A stretch of DNA of 64,000 bases from Rhea pennata (taxonomy: Eukaryota > Chordata > Aves > Rheiformes > Rheidae), in NCBI RefSeq assembly GCF_028389875.1, contig NW_026907680.1:1550001-1614000 (forward strand), written 5' to 3'. Positions within the stretch are counted from its first letter, which is position 1. Each line of letters begins with the position of its first letter. The notes beneath the pieces were generated by a model. The model was not told where the DNA came from. It searched no databases and worked only from the letters and a program-made list of their open reading frames with translations. The translations under genes were made by a program, and so were the position numbers. Of the stretch, positions 20,270 to 33,168 are shown one piece after another.

Positions 20270-20815
20270 AGGATTTCTCAGTCCCTGAGAGGCAGGAGCC
20301 GTCACCTGGCTTCAGCGGTGCTTGGGAGGTGACTTGCGCCTCATCAGCTCCTAGGCCAGCAGCAGGCACGTGGATTTCCTCCTGGTTCTGATGCCACTTC
20401 TCCCGAAGAACCACCAGCACCAGGCCCAGTGCCCCTTTGGGAGCTTCCGAGGTCACTTCTGGTAGGCCAGGAGCAGGCCCACTGCTGCTGCTCCACTTCA
20501 GGAGGTCACTTCTGCCTCAGGACCTGACAGGTCAGTGGCAGGCCCAAGATGGCAGTGCTGACTGCGAGGCCACTACTCCCTCAGGCCCGGAGAGACCAGT
20601 GGCAGGCAGAAGGCTTTGATGCTGAGTGTGAGGGCACTTGTGCCTTGCACCCGGGAGCCTCGCAGCAGGAAAATGGTGTCAGTGCTGACAGGGAGGTGAT
20701 TCCAGCCCCACCCACCTGGAAGCCAGGAGGAGGAACCTTGCTGCTGCTTCTGCTAGTGAGCTCACTTGCGCCTCAAGACCTGAGAGGCCACCAGTGGCCA
20801 CAAGGCTGCTGTTAG
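20270..20815. repeat. Degenerate tandem repeat, about 80 bp per unit
   Basis: Recurrent gaggtcacttctgcctcagg, acctgacaggtcagtggcagg-like segments spaced about 80 bases apart. Units are well diverged. No coding signal. Confidence 0.55.
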
Positions 20816-20989
20816 TGCCTGGGAAGGAGCAACCAGCCTGGGGAGGCAGCAGGGGTGTTGGCAAGCTCAGTGCCGGAGGGGAGAGCAGCAGGTGTTGTGC
20901 AGCTGCCTCCAGGAGGGCTCCACGCTGTCTCCCATTGCTTCTTCATCAATGTCCTGATGAAGCAGGGACTTGGTGCATAACCAGGGAGG

Positions 20990-21695
20990 GGTGCTGATAC
21001 CTGGCTGTGCTGGAGAGGAGCTTTTCAGAGAAGGACCTGGGGGTTGTGGTGGGCACCAAGCTGACCATGAACCAGCAATGTGCTCTGGTGGCAAAGAGCA
21101 GCCATGGTATCCTGGGCTGCATCAGGAAGAGCATTGCCAGCAGGTGGAGGCAGGTGATCCTTCCCCTCTGCTCAGCACAGGTGAGGCCGCACCTGGAGAG
21201 CTTGGTCCACCAGCACAAGAGAAACATGGACCTACTGGAGTGAGTCCAATCACAAAGAAGACTAAGGGCCTGGAGCATCTCCTGTATGAGGAGAGACAGA
21301 GATAGCTGGGCCTGTTCAGTGTGTAAGGGGAGAAGGCTCAGGGCAATTTGAATGTACAGAAGTACCTGATGGGGACATGGCATAAAGAAGACAGAGACAG
21401 ATTCTTCTGTGACAGCCAGTGGCAGGATGGGAGGCAACAGGCACATGTAGAAATACAAGAAATTCCATTGAAATATAAGAAAAGACTTTCTACTGCAAGA
21501 GCGATGGAAGACTGGACCAAGTTGCTGAGCAGGACTGTGAGTCTCCATCCTTGCTGCTGCTCAAAACCCAACTGGACACGGTCTCAGTCAGCATGCTCCA
21601 GGTATACCTCCAGGTATAAAAGAAAAGAGGGTGGAGGCAGATGTTCTCCAGGGGTGCTTTCCAACTTCAGCAATGCGTTGATTCAGTGATTTGGT
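20990..21695 (+). mobile_element. CR1 LINE, 5'-truncated and diverged
   Basis: Starts with ggagcttttcagagaaggacctgggggt and atgaaccagcaatgtgctctggtggc, which belong to the end of the CR1 reverse-transcriptase region, continues through the untranslated region and ends at about ttgattcagtgatttggtgat. The fragment is about 700 bases, older than the others and interrupted by stops. Confidence 0.9.
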
Positions 21696-21796
21696 GATGC
21701 TGCCATTTGTGAAGTCACTTGTGAGCTGCCTAGAGGAACTTTGCTTCTCCATGGAAGAACTCCTCTGTATCACAGAGCAGTCAGTGCCTCTGCAAA

Positions 21797-22050
21797 TTAC
21801 TTCTCAAGGGCTTCAACAAGGGGTGGGGGCTTTTTCTTCAGGGCCTCGTACAGGCGATCCTTGCACCAGGGAGTCCAGCTCAGCAACAGCCTGAACAGCT
21901 CACGCATCATGGTGTGGGATGTTTTCTCCGCCAGAATTCTTTGGTATTGCTCAAAGTCCAGAATGTCCCCGAGCAGGAGGTCCAGGACACCTTTCACTTC
22001 AACAACACGTTCAATCAGCTCCACTCGGTGCCTATCAACAAAGTGTTCCC
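21797..22050 (-). CDS. Terminal exon encoding a CARD domain
   Basis: An 84-residue death-fold domain read on the minus strand from acceptor cttccccag at 22,050/22,051 to TAA at 21797-21799. It starts EHFVDRHRVELIERV, continues VLDLLLGDILDFEQYQRI, then MMRELFRLLLSW and CKDRLYEALKK, and ends LVEALEK. This is the pattern of the NLRP1/CARD8/ASC-type CARD (HFVD..R..LI.RV, EQY..I..E, W...CKD..Y.AL), a homotypic interaction domain that recruits caspase-1-like proteases in inflammasomes. The frame is open and the exon length and terminal position fit those genes. No upstream exons (FIIND, NACHT or pyrin) were recognised nearby, so it may be an orphan exon or the last exon of a gene with unseen parts. 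A CR1 lies immediately downstream. Confidence 0.75.
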
Positions 22051-22384
22051 CTGGGGAAGACAGAAGCAAAGGGTTAGTCATCTGTGGACACACTGGTGCT
22101 CCTTCAGCTGCTTCACAGGTCATGGAGCAGCAGCCACTTCACAGCGGGGTTTGCCTGAGCTAGCACGACCCAAGGAGGAAATGAACGGCACCACAGAGCA
22201 CCCAGTCCTCTCTGCTATTAGTGGGTGATAGTGGCACCGTCTAGCCGAAAGCCGAAAGCATTCTAGTGTGAATGTCTAATTCAAACTGGGGCTGTGCCGG
22301 GGCCAATGCTGTGTTTTAGAGTGGATGTTTGAGCCGCAGCCCCTGGTTTTGAGGCGTTTCACCCCCAAAAGTCTCACCTGTCAC

Positions 22385-23512
22385 TGCAACATTTGAGCAG
22401 ATTTGGGGATTTGTTCTCTGCCCCTAAAGCCTGTGGGACAGCAAAACAGAAAAGAAATGAGAGGGGAAGCAATGGGAGGGAGCTCCAATCTTGCACAGTC
22501 GACGGGGCGCTGCAGAAGGGAGGGACAGAGCAGACACCTTTCCAAAGGAGGCTCCTTCCCTTAGGGGACCAGGACTCCCAGGCCACCTCCCAGCCTTGCG
22601 GGTGACCCTCTCTCACGGCTGCTCCCATCCCCAGCGAGCCAGTGCCATCAAGTGACAGCACAGCTAATTACAGCCCTATCAGAGACCACCACTGCGCGGT
22701 GTGAACTGGCCATGGGAAATGCTGGAGCTACGGATGATGTTCCATGAGCATGAGCACCTCTGACAGGGAGGAGACATCCCATCACCTGGTTCAACCCATA
22801 TGTCTTGCTGGGAACTCACTGCATTGGAGTTTTAAGCTAATTTCAGACAGTGTCATGGCAAAAACAGTCAATCGAGCTCATCACCCTTGGTTTGTTCTGC
22901 AGCAACCACACACATGCCAACATGGCTGCCCCAATAACACGCCAATGACACACACACGCCAACGACACGGCTGCCCCTTTCACAGGCAAAGACATGGACA
23001 CGGCAGCCCCACGCACACGGCAGCCCCACGCACACCCATGTGCAGGGCAATTGGGACCAGTGGGACAACATCCCCCCTGCCCCCCTTACACCCCGGGGGC
23101 CCAGGTGTCCAGGCACCCCTCAGCCCCCCACCCTGGGGGGCATCCAAGACCCCGCTGGGCCCCACCACCCCAGGGACCCAGCATCCGGACACCCCACTGC
23201 CTCCCCCCACACCAGGCGTCCAGGCCTCCCGACAACCCTCTGCCCCCCTCACACGAGGGGTCCAGGCGTCCGGGCCCCTCCTTCCACGTGCCCAGGAAAT
23301 CCCCATCCCTTCCCACGCCAGGGGCCCAGGTGTCCGAGCACCCCCCCTTCCCCCCGCCCCCCGTCACCCGAGCGCCGGCTCGGACGCCTGGGCCCCTCCC
23401 CGCGCCCCCTTCCCTCCCCCAGGCCCAGCGATGCCGCTGCCGCCCCGCGCCGGGAACTGCAATCCCAGCAGGCAGCGTGGCCGCCGAGCCCCGCCCCCTC
23501 CCTGGCGCCTCC
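22385..23512. repeat. Inverted repeat 1, left arm
   Basis: Reverse-complement match to 29,283-30,438. It includes gagcagatttggggatttgttctctgcccc, the block catgagcacctctgacagggagg at about 22,743, and an aactgcaatcccagcaggcagc-type GC-rich end. Confidence 0.9.
23085..23400. repeat. GC-rich minisatellite in inverted repeat 1, left
   Basis: Degenerate units of roughly 55-60 bp built on ggcccaggcgtccgggcacccc. The mirror copy is at about 29,400-29,760. Long frames across it are repeat artefacts. Confidence 0.75.
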
Positions 23513-23564
23513 TCGAGCCCTGACAGAGGGGACGAGAGAGACACGGAGCTGCTGGAGAGAGGGC

Positions 23565-24004
23565 GGCGTGGGGCTGCGAAGGTGGTCGGGGGCTGGAGCA
23601 GCTGCCCTCCGAGGAACGGCTGCGAGAGCTGGGGCTGTTTAGCCTGCGGAGGAGAAGCCTGAGGGGGATCTTATCAGTGTGTCTAAGTACCTGAAGGGAG
23701 GGTGTCAAGGGGACGGGGCCAAACTCTTTTCAGTAGTGCCGTGCGACAGGACTAGAGGCAGCGGGCACAAACTGAACCAGCGGACGCTCCGCCTGAATAT
23801 GAGGAGGAATTTCTTCACAGTGACAGTGACCGAGCACTGGGAGAGGTTACCCAGAGAGGTGGAGGAGTCTCCTTCCCTGGAGAGATTCAAGGCCTCTCTG
23901 GATGCAGTCCTGTCTACGATGGTCTAGGTGACCCTGCCTGAGCAGGGAGGTTGGACTAGATGATCTCCACAGGTCCCTTCCAACCTTCCTGATTCTGTGA
24001 TTCT
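23565..24004 (+). mobile_element. CR1 LINE, 5'-truncated
   Basis: Contains ctggagcagctgccctccgagg, gaggaatttcttcacagtgac, the gtgaccctgcctgagcagggaggttgg signature and an ending of ttcctgattctgtgattctg. The base after its tail starts a segment otherwise found at 11,133 (see duplication 24,006-24,259). Confidence 0.93.
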
Positions 24005-24005
24005 G

Positions 24006-24259
24006 CTGAGCCTGCTCGCCTCAAGGCCAGCCTCTGGGCTCTGCTGCTCTCCTTCCTACCTGCCCTCAGGCTCTGCAACTCCACTAGTTCCCGGGTGCTA
24101 CAGCCCAGGTGGCCATGGACGCTGCTGGCACCAAGCCTCCGGGGTGGCCGCTTCCCCTTCTGGCCCTGGGCACCCGCCTTCTTCCCCTCACGCCCGCAAA
24201 AGCCCAGCACTCAAGGGCACCCAAGACACACACAAGAGCTGGCAGTTCCCTCCCACCAT
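24006..24259 (+). repeat. Duplicate of 11,133-11,386, same orientation
   Basis: About 254 bases (from gcctgctcgcctcaaggccagc to ccctcccaccatgcagccag) nearly identical to 11,133-11,386 and 60,201-60,454. It starts one or two bases after a CR1 tail. Confidence 0.9.
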
Positions 24260-24624
24260 GCAGCCAGCACTGGGCCCCAGCAAGGGGGGCCCAGGCTCAA
24301 GCACTTCCTCCCCTCAGAGGCGTACAGCAGCTTTTTCCTCCTCTCCCCACAGGCCCCCTGGCCCCAGGACATGCGTTGGCCATGGCACGGCCCTCTCCAC
24401 GCCTCTCCCCAGCACCAACAAGACGCAGCACACCCCTAGGCCACAGCCACCGCAGCTGCAGCCAAAGAGCCACAGCACGACCGCGGTGGAGAGCTGCCCT
24501 GGCAGCAGCCCCCAAGCCCTGACTCCTCAGCTCTGCTCTTCAGGCCTCTCCAAAGTTCCCATGCTGCAAACGCACGAGCTCACTGCACACCCAGCCAAGA
24601 GCCACCTGACTTGGGGCAGTTGGT

Positions 24625-24735
24625 TTAATTCAGCATCAGAGAACTTCCTGTGTGCTCGCATGGCTCACAAGCAGTGCTGCTGCTGCCGTTGCTGCCGTTG
24701 TCAGGCAGTTGCGCCGTTGCCGGTCAGCGCCACTG
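24625..24735 (-). pseudogene. Stub of the Ser-rich terminal exon (S1)
   Basis: The last residues of the Ser-rich exon family, reading ACEPCEHTGSSLMLN then TAA at 24625-24627 on the minus strand. The downstream flank (24,545-24,624) matches 33,090-33,168. The low-complexity part is gone: homology breaks at about 24,735 where the inverted repeat shared with 37-38 kb starts. Confidence 0.65.
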
Positions 24736-25970
24736 CTGGAGAGGGCCACTCTCCAGGCTCACAGCACTTGCTGCCCATTAAAGCTCCAGCGAGCAGAAGA
24801 GGTTTGGGTGCAGGTAGGTGGGTACCATGTCATGGTGAGCTAGTGGTAAATAGGTACCTTGCAAAGTCTTCCCCAAGACCTGGTCCCCTCCCACCTCTGC
24901 AACACTGAATATGGTGCAGTTCAAGTGTTGAAGACAGAATTAAGAAACTATGACAGAGGGAGAAAGCAGCCAGACATGTGCCCTGGCAACAGAGTGAGAA
25001 CCTAACACCTTTCCTCTCTGCTTTGATCCTGCCTTAACACAACAGCGGTGTGGCTGTATTCCAGCTTAGGCTGTCCCTTGTAGGATGACCTCGTAAGGCC
25101 ACCGGACCAAGGAAGACAGGCAGCAAACCATTGCCCATCCTGGAACAGAGTCCCTGGGGCCACAGAGCAGTGGCTAATGTAGTCGGCAGCACAGTGCGTA
25201 ATGCTGTGCCTCGGAGCCTATCCTGCCAGATGACCCTGCTGCTCGCCTTCCTGCATGGAGAGAAATTTTCACTGTGGTTGTGTCCAGAGCTCTCCTTTGG
25301 GCATGATCTGCAGCCCTGGGTGTTTTGTTAGGGGGTGATCCCCGTTCCTGTGGATGTGACCCCAGTCAGTGGGACCCATGTGCTTCTGCTACAGAACTGC
25401 CTTCTGTGGCAGAAGCAGGTGCCCAACTTGTCAGGCTGAAATGGGGACCCTACTGCCCCTGTGCTCATGCCACCTCCCCGCGGTGTGTATTTGCAGTCCA
25501 TTCCTAGGCACCCCAGAGTGCTCTGCCCAGAAGGCAGTGCCAGGCGGGAGGAAGCCATCTTCAGAAGCTGGAGCACCTACTGAGTGGCTTGGGAATGAAG
25601 TGGACGAGAATGCCAGAGCAGTAAGTGTCACTGTTGGAGGCCCTTCTTCTGCCGGTGTGCATCCTGCAAAAGCCCTGTGCTATGGGCGCTGGCTCACAAG
25701 AGCCCTTCCCATGGGTTCACTGAGCCCTGCCCGACATCGCCCAGTCCTGCCTTCAAAGGCGCCGGTGGTGAATGTAGTTGTGGAATGCACACGCTGTTGC
25801 ACCTTGCTCTCCGTGAACACACCAGCAGAGCCTCTGGGGCCCTCCTGCTGGTGGCACTGGAAGTGCTGGGCCTTTCTGTGATAGAAAGTGAAGAGTTTCT
25901 GCTCAGCTCTGTCATAATTCAGATGCCTCATTCAAAGAGAATGGGATGTTCAGCCTTTCTGGGCTTCCCT
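24735..25970. repeat. Inverted repeat 2, left arm
   Basis: Reverse-complement match to about 37,145-38,375. It contains caggtaggtgggtaccatgtcatgg, tgtaggatgacctcgtaaggcc and the first two cassette beta blocks. Confidence 0.88.
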
Positions 25971-26500
25971 TCAGGGTAAAAGGGTGCTGACAGGAAGGCT
26001 CCCGGGAAGGCTCAGAGCAGAGGCTGGGGAAGAACCTTCCCTTCTGCAAAATGGAGCTGCCATAGCCCCCCCCCTACCCCCTCCTGTCCTCCCTAGCAGG
26101 ACTGCCCTGCACATTGCCCTAGAGTTTAGTGAGCTGCCTTCCCCTGTGCTTGCCTCCCTTGACTCCATGCTCTTCTGGATCAGCCTTTTGGCTCTTCCCT
26201 TGACAAAAGCCTGCCAGAACATTTAGCTCTTTGCCCATATTCCCCTGCAGCTGCTCTTGTGTGGAATGGAGGGGCTGCTGTGAGCAAAAGCAATGGGTGT
26301 TTCTGCAGTTCTGAGAGGCAGCTTCTTCTCCGGAGCATGGAAACATGGGCTGCCCTTGCCAGGAGCAAGAGCCTTTACTTGGCAGCATCTCACCTCTCTT
26401 TCTCACCTTTGCAGATGAAAATACGCAGGGATTCAATCCCGACAGCCACTAAAGCAGCTTCGATTGTGTCCCTTGAACCTCTTCCAAGTATTTTTCCAAC
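25366..26500 (+). other. Cassette beta: three exon-like blocks of unnamed family
   Basis: Blocks with acceptor and donor borders: 25366-25429 (64 bp, weak gtcagg donor), 25497-25620 (124 bp, ttgcag acceptor, gtaagt donor) and 26415-26500 (86 bp, gcag acceptor, gtgagt donor; open as MKIRRDSIPTATKAAS...PLPSIFPT). Each has paralogues with identical borders elsewhere: 11706-11769, 27752-27815 and 37682-37745 for the first; 11516-11639, 13180-13300, 27883-28005 and 37491-37614 for the second; 12305-12390 and 61373-61458 for the third. Conservation of borders more than content suggests true exons of a repeated module. The correct frame of the first two blocks could not be decided, because more than one is open. 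Function unknown. Confidence 0.45.
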
Positions 26501-26644
26501 GTGAGTACTTTGCCTTCCTTCTTTCCCCCTGCCTCAGAAAGGCAGCAGCCTCTCCGCACAGGTTTGTTAGGGCTGCAGTGCCAGGGCTGGGGGAGGCTGC
26601 TCTGAAAGTGCTTTGGGAACAAGTCTTCCCAGCGGCTGGGTCCC

Positions 26645-27369
26645 TCTTATAGTTAGATTCCCGGGGGCCATATGCCCAGGTTGGCAAGCCGGCACAAACT
26701 CACTCACACACACACACACACACAAACACTCTTTAGGAGCAAGCAGTTTATTAGTAGATACTTACGAACAGACCGACCCAATGGTAATCTCGAGGACCAC
26801 CTCAATGCTTGTCCCAATCATCTGCATGATGAGAGAGCGAGAATCGGCAGGTACAATCTTTTCGGATGTCCCCGAGGAGGCAACGTGGTCCTCTGTTGTG
26901 TAGCAGCCTCTCTATCCTTCAGAAAAACTCCGGTATTTATGATTACTTTGTGGTAGGCGGGAGTCCCGGCACCTGGGGCCAGCAAGTGCAGGGAGTCTAG
27001 CCCAACTCCACCCCGGTTGCATAACCAGGCTATGATACTGCGCACGCGTGCAGACTTATTTCGGGGGCCACATTTGGCTTTGGGGGTCGCTATTTCACTA
27101 CTCTTCAGCTTCTGACCTTCATGTTGACTGCTTCTCATGGTGATTCTGTAGCTGGAAGCCACCGAATCTACATGTAACCAACCACTGTTCTTTCTCACAG
27201 ATTCCCAAGACCTTGTCAGTTACTTATTTGCATCCCGCTTAACACAGCGGTATTGTTCAGGCACTGAAAAGTTACAACACTAGACTATTCCCACCAAGTA
27301 TCAGGTAGTACAGATACAAAAAGTTACAACACGGACCATTCCCATCAAGTGTCAGGTAGCAGGGATACA
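26645..27369 (-). mobile_element. Probable solo LTR inserted in a cassette intron
   Basis: The paralogous segments near 12,160 and 61,230 read ctgagtcccagtgacctg without interruption, so they mark the empty site. Here 725 bases separate the same flanks, bordered by an imperfect 5-base target duplication (gtccc at 26640-26644, gtcgc at 27370-27374). On the minus strand the insert has a polyadenylation-type actaataaactgct followed by a GT-rich run, as in retroviral LTRs. It has no coding region. A 51-bp near-duplication (27,268-27,318 and 27,319-27,369) lies at one end. The terminal bases are not a clean TG...CA. Family not identified. Confidence 0.65.
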
Positions 27370-27751
27370 GTCGCAGTGACCTGCATGCATGCTCTGCCTA
27401 CATCTGGGCTCTGAGGGTGGGGAGAGGGTTCTGCAGAACTCTGTGCTGTCGTCCACCTGCTAAGGGCTTTGTGTGTAAATGCTTGATGCCTTTCTCCTTC
27501 TTTGACACTGGGTGCCCAGCAACAACCTATTGCCCACCCCTGAACACAGAGTCTTTGGGGCCACAGAGCAGTCTTGTGTAGTTGGCAGGACAGCAGGTAA
27601 TGGTGTGTTTCAGAGCCTGTCCTGGCAGATGACCCTGCTGCTCTCCTCACTGCCTGGAGAGAGTCTCCCTTGGGCTCCTGGAGCTCTCCTTCAGGCATGA
27701 CGTGCAGCCCCAGGTGTTTTGGTGGGAGGTGATGCTCTGATGTGGCCCCAG

Positions 27752-28005
27752 TCAGTGGAAGCCCTGTGCTTCTGCTGCAGAATTGCCTTCTGCTGCAGGA
27801 GCAGGTGTGAAGCTGGTGAGGGCCAGGTGGGGACCCTACTCTCCCTGTGCTCATATCACCTCTCCGCGGTGTGTATTTGCAGGCCGGTGCCAGTCACCTC
27901 AGAGTGCTCTGCACAGAGTGCAGCAGCGGGCAGGAAGAAGGAACGGAGAGAAGCCCGAGCACTAGTGCATGTCCTCTGAGCGAGGACCGTCAGAGGTCTG
28001 GAGTG
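27752..28005 (+). other. Cassette gamma: two exon-like blocks upstream of S2
   Basis: 27752-27815 (64 bp after ccccag, followed by gtgagg) and 27883-28005 (123 bp after gtgtatttgcag, followed by gtaagt) are the paralogues of the first two cassette beta blocks, 2.4 kb downstream in the same orientation. The Ser-rich terminal exon follows at 28,525. In one frame the first block reads QWKPCASAAELPSAAGAG, in another a Cys-rich CFCCRIAFCCRSRC. The second block has stops in at least one frame. Confidence 0.4.
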
Positions 28006-28524
28006 GTAAGTGCTCCTCATTGAGGCCCTTCATGTGCCAGCCTGCTCTCTGCCCAGGCCTTGTGCTATGGGTGCTGGTTGTACAAGAGCCCTGCTGGGCC
28101 CTGGAAGGCTTTGCGCAGGGCTTTGTTTTCAGAGATGCCAGCTGTGCTCTACTTCTGCAATGTATCTGCCTCTCCAGCGCTCTCTGTGAGCAACCCAACA
28201 AAGCCTCTGGGGCTCTCTGCTTGGTGGCTGTGGAACTGCAGGGCGTTTCCACGCTAGAAGATGGAGAGTTTCTCTTCAGCTGTGTGATGAGTAAGATCTT
28301 TGGTGTGAACAAGCAAGGGATGTTCAGCCTTGCTGGGCTTCCCTTCAGGGCAGAAGGGTGCTGACAGGAAGGCTCACAGGAAGAGTTAGGGAACAGGCCT
28401 TTCCCTTGCGGGAAAAGAGACCGGCTCTGGCCCCCACTGCACACCCCTGTCCTCCCTAGCAGGACGGCCTTGGCCTTTCTGCCGCAGGAGGGCACAGCCT
28501 GTTCCTTTCTGCCTCCTTCTCCAG

Positions 28525-29145
28525 GGGGAAGAAGAGCCATGGGCGGAGACAGGGACAAGCAGGAGAAAGAGCAGCAGCAGTGGCAGTGTCAGCGGCAGAC
28601 CTGGTGGCAACAGAAGACAGAGCAGCAGTGGCAGGGGCAGTGTCAGCATCAGTGGCAGCCACAGTGCCGGCAGCAGCCCCACTGGCAGTGGCAGTGGGAG
28701 CCCCAGTGGCAGACACAGCGGCAGCCCCACCGGGAGCCCCAGTGGCACTGGGAAACCCACTGTCAGACAGAGCGACAGCCCCAGTGTCAGCAGCAGCCTC
28801 ACTGGCAGTGGCAGTGGAAGCTCCAGCTGCAGGCACAGCGGCAGCTCCAGTGCCAGTGTCAGACAGAGCGGCAGCGGCAGTGGAAGCTCCAGTGGCGGGG
28901 ACAGCAGCAGATCCACTGGCGGTGGCAGCAGCAGTGGAAGCCCCGGTGGCAGGCACAGCGGCAGCCCCAGCGGCAGGCGCAGTCGAAGACCACATGTCAG
29001 ACAGAGGGGAAGCGGCAGTGGGAGCCCCGGGGGCAGCGGCGGTGGCCACAGCAGCAGCCACAACGGCGGCAGCGGCGGCAGCAGCAGCAGCAGCTCTGCT
29101 TGTGAGCCGCGCGAGCACCCAGGAAGTTCTTGTGTGCTGAATTAA
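28525..29145 (+). CDS. Ser/Gly/Arg-rich terminal exon (S2) of unrecognised gene
   Basis: Begins after a good acceptor (ctccttctccag, 28,513-28,524) and is open for 206 codons to TAA at 29143-29145. It begins GEEEPWAETGTSRRKSSSS, then is almost entirely Ser, Gly, Arg, Pro, His and Thr with repeated SGS, GRHSGSPSG and VRQSGSG motifs, ending poly-Ser and ACEPREHPGSSCVLN. There is no ATG in this frame, as expected of a last exon. The C-terminal tail matches two other copies in the window, which supports it over the longer Gln-, Ala- and Leu-rich frames in the same DNA. Upstream on the same strand lie cassette exons (25.4-28.0 kb) in the right order to belong to it. I do not recognise the protein. 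Confidence 0.55.
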   Translation, partial: GEEEPWAETGTSRRKSSSSGSVSGRPGGNRRQSSSGRGSVSISGSHSAGSSPTGSGSGSPSGRHSGSPTGSPSGTGKPTVRQSDSPSVSSSLTGSGSGSSSCRHSGSSSASVRQSGSGSGSSSGGDSSRSTGGGSSSGSPGGRHSGSPSGRRSRRPHVRQRGSGSGSPGGSGGGHSSSHNGGSGGSSSSSSACEPREHPGSSCVLN

Positions 29146-29282
29146 ACCAGCTGCCCCAGGCCGGGTGGCTCTTGGCAGGGTGTGCGGCGCGCTCGCCCGC
29201 CTGCAGCGCGGCAGCTCTGGGGAGGCCTGAGGAGCGGAGCGGAGCAGCCGGGGCTCGGGGCCAGGAAGGCTCCTCCTCACAG

Positions 29283-30436
29283 CGGCTGCTCCCGCGAGGC
29301 GCCAGGGAGGGGGCGGGGCTCGGCGGCCGCGCTGCCTGCTGGGATTGCAGTTCCCGGCGCGGGGCGGCAGCGGCATCGCTGGGCCTGGGGGAGGGAAGGG
29401 GGCGCGGCGAGGGGCCCAGGCGTCCGAGCCGGCGCTCAGGTAACGGGGGTGGGGGGAGGGTGCTCGGACGCCTGGGCCCCTGACGTGGGAAGGGATGGGG
29501 ACTTCCTGGGCACGTGGAAGGAGGGGCCCAGACGCCTGGGCCCCTGGGGTAGGGGGAGGCAATGGGGTGTCCGGATGCCTGGGCCCTGGAGTCAGGGCGG
29601 GGCAGAGGGATGCCCGTACGCCTGGGCCGCTCGCGTAGTGGGCAGAAGAGAGGTGCCCGGACACCTGGGCCCCTCGGGTAGAGGCGGGCAGGAGAATGCC
29701 CAGATGCCTGGGCCCCTGGGGTGCAGGGGGGCAGAGGGGTGCCTGGACCCCTGGGGTGGGGGGGAGCAGGGGGGATGTTGCCCCAGTGGTCCCCATTGCG
29801 CTGCATATGTGTGTGCGTGGGGCTGCCGTGTGTGTGTCTTTGCCTGTGAAAGGCCCAGCTGTGTCGTTGGCATGTGCGTGTCGGCGTGTTTGTGGGGCAG
29901 CCATGTTGACGTGTGCATGGTTGCTGCAGAACAAGCCAAGGGTGATGAGCTCGATTGAACGTATTTGCCATGACACTGTCTGAAATTAGCTTAAAACTCC
30001 AATGCAGTGAGTTCCCAGCAAGACATACAGGTTGAACCAGGTGATGGGATGTCTCCTCCCTGTCAGAGGTGCTCATCGTACATCATCCATAGCTCCAGCA
30101 TTTCCCATGGCCAGTTCACACTGCGCAGCTGTGGTGGTCTCTGATAGGGCTGTAATTAGCTGTGCTGTCACTTGATGGCACTGGCTCAGTGGAGATGGGA
30201 GCAGCCGTGAGAAAGGGTCACCAGCAAGGCTGGGAGGTGGCCTGGGAGTCCTAGTCCCCTAAGGGAAGGAGCCTCCTTTGGAAAGGTGTCTGCTCTGTCC
30301 TTCCCTTCTGCAGCGCCCCATTGACCATGCAAGATTGGAGCTCCCTCCCATTGCTTCCCCTCTCATTTCTTTTCTGTTTTGCTGTCCCACAGGCTTTAGG
30401 GGCAGAGAACAAATCCCCAAAGAATCTGTTCAAATG

Positions 30437-30438
<2 letters not shown>
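29283..30438. repeat. Inverted repeat 1, right arm
   Basis: Reverse complement of 22,385-23,512. It begins within the GC-rich stretch after the S2 terminal exon and ends exactly where the TMEM209 fragment (copy C) starts, marking a rearrangement junction. Confidence 0.9.
29400..29760. repeat. GC-rich minisatellite in inverted repeat 1, right
   Basis: Reverse complement of the 23,085-23,400 array, with units containing ggtgcccggacacctgggcccc. Unit number differs slightly between arms. Confidence 0.75.
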
Positions 30439-33089
<2,651 letters not shown>

Positions 33090-33168
33090 CTCTCCAAAGC
33101 TCCCACGCTGCAAACGCACGAGCTCACCACACACCCAGCCAAGAGCCACCCGACTTGGGGCAGTTGGT

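Noticed and set aside
28456-29976. 506-residue minus-strand frame and Gln-, Ala- and Leu-rich frames over the Ser-rich exon
   Set aside because: They are antisense or shifted readings of the same repeat. Only the plus frame with the ACEP...LN tail is shared by all three copies.
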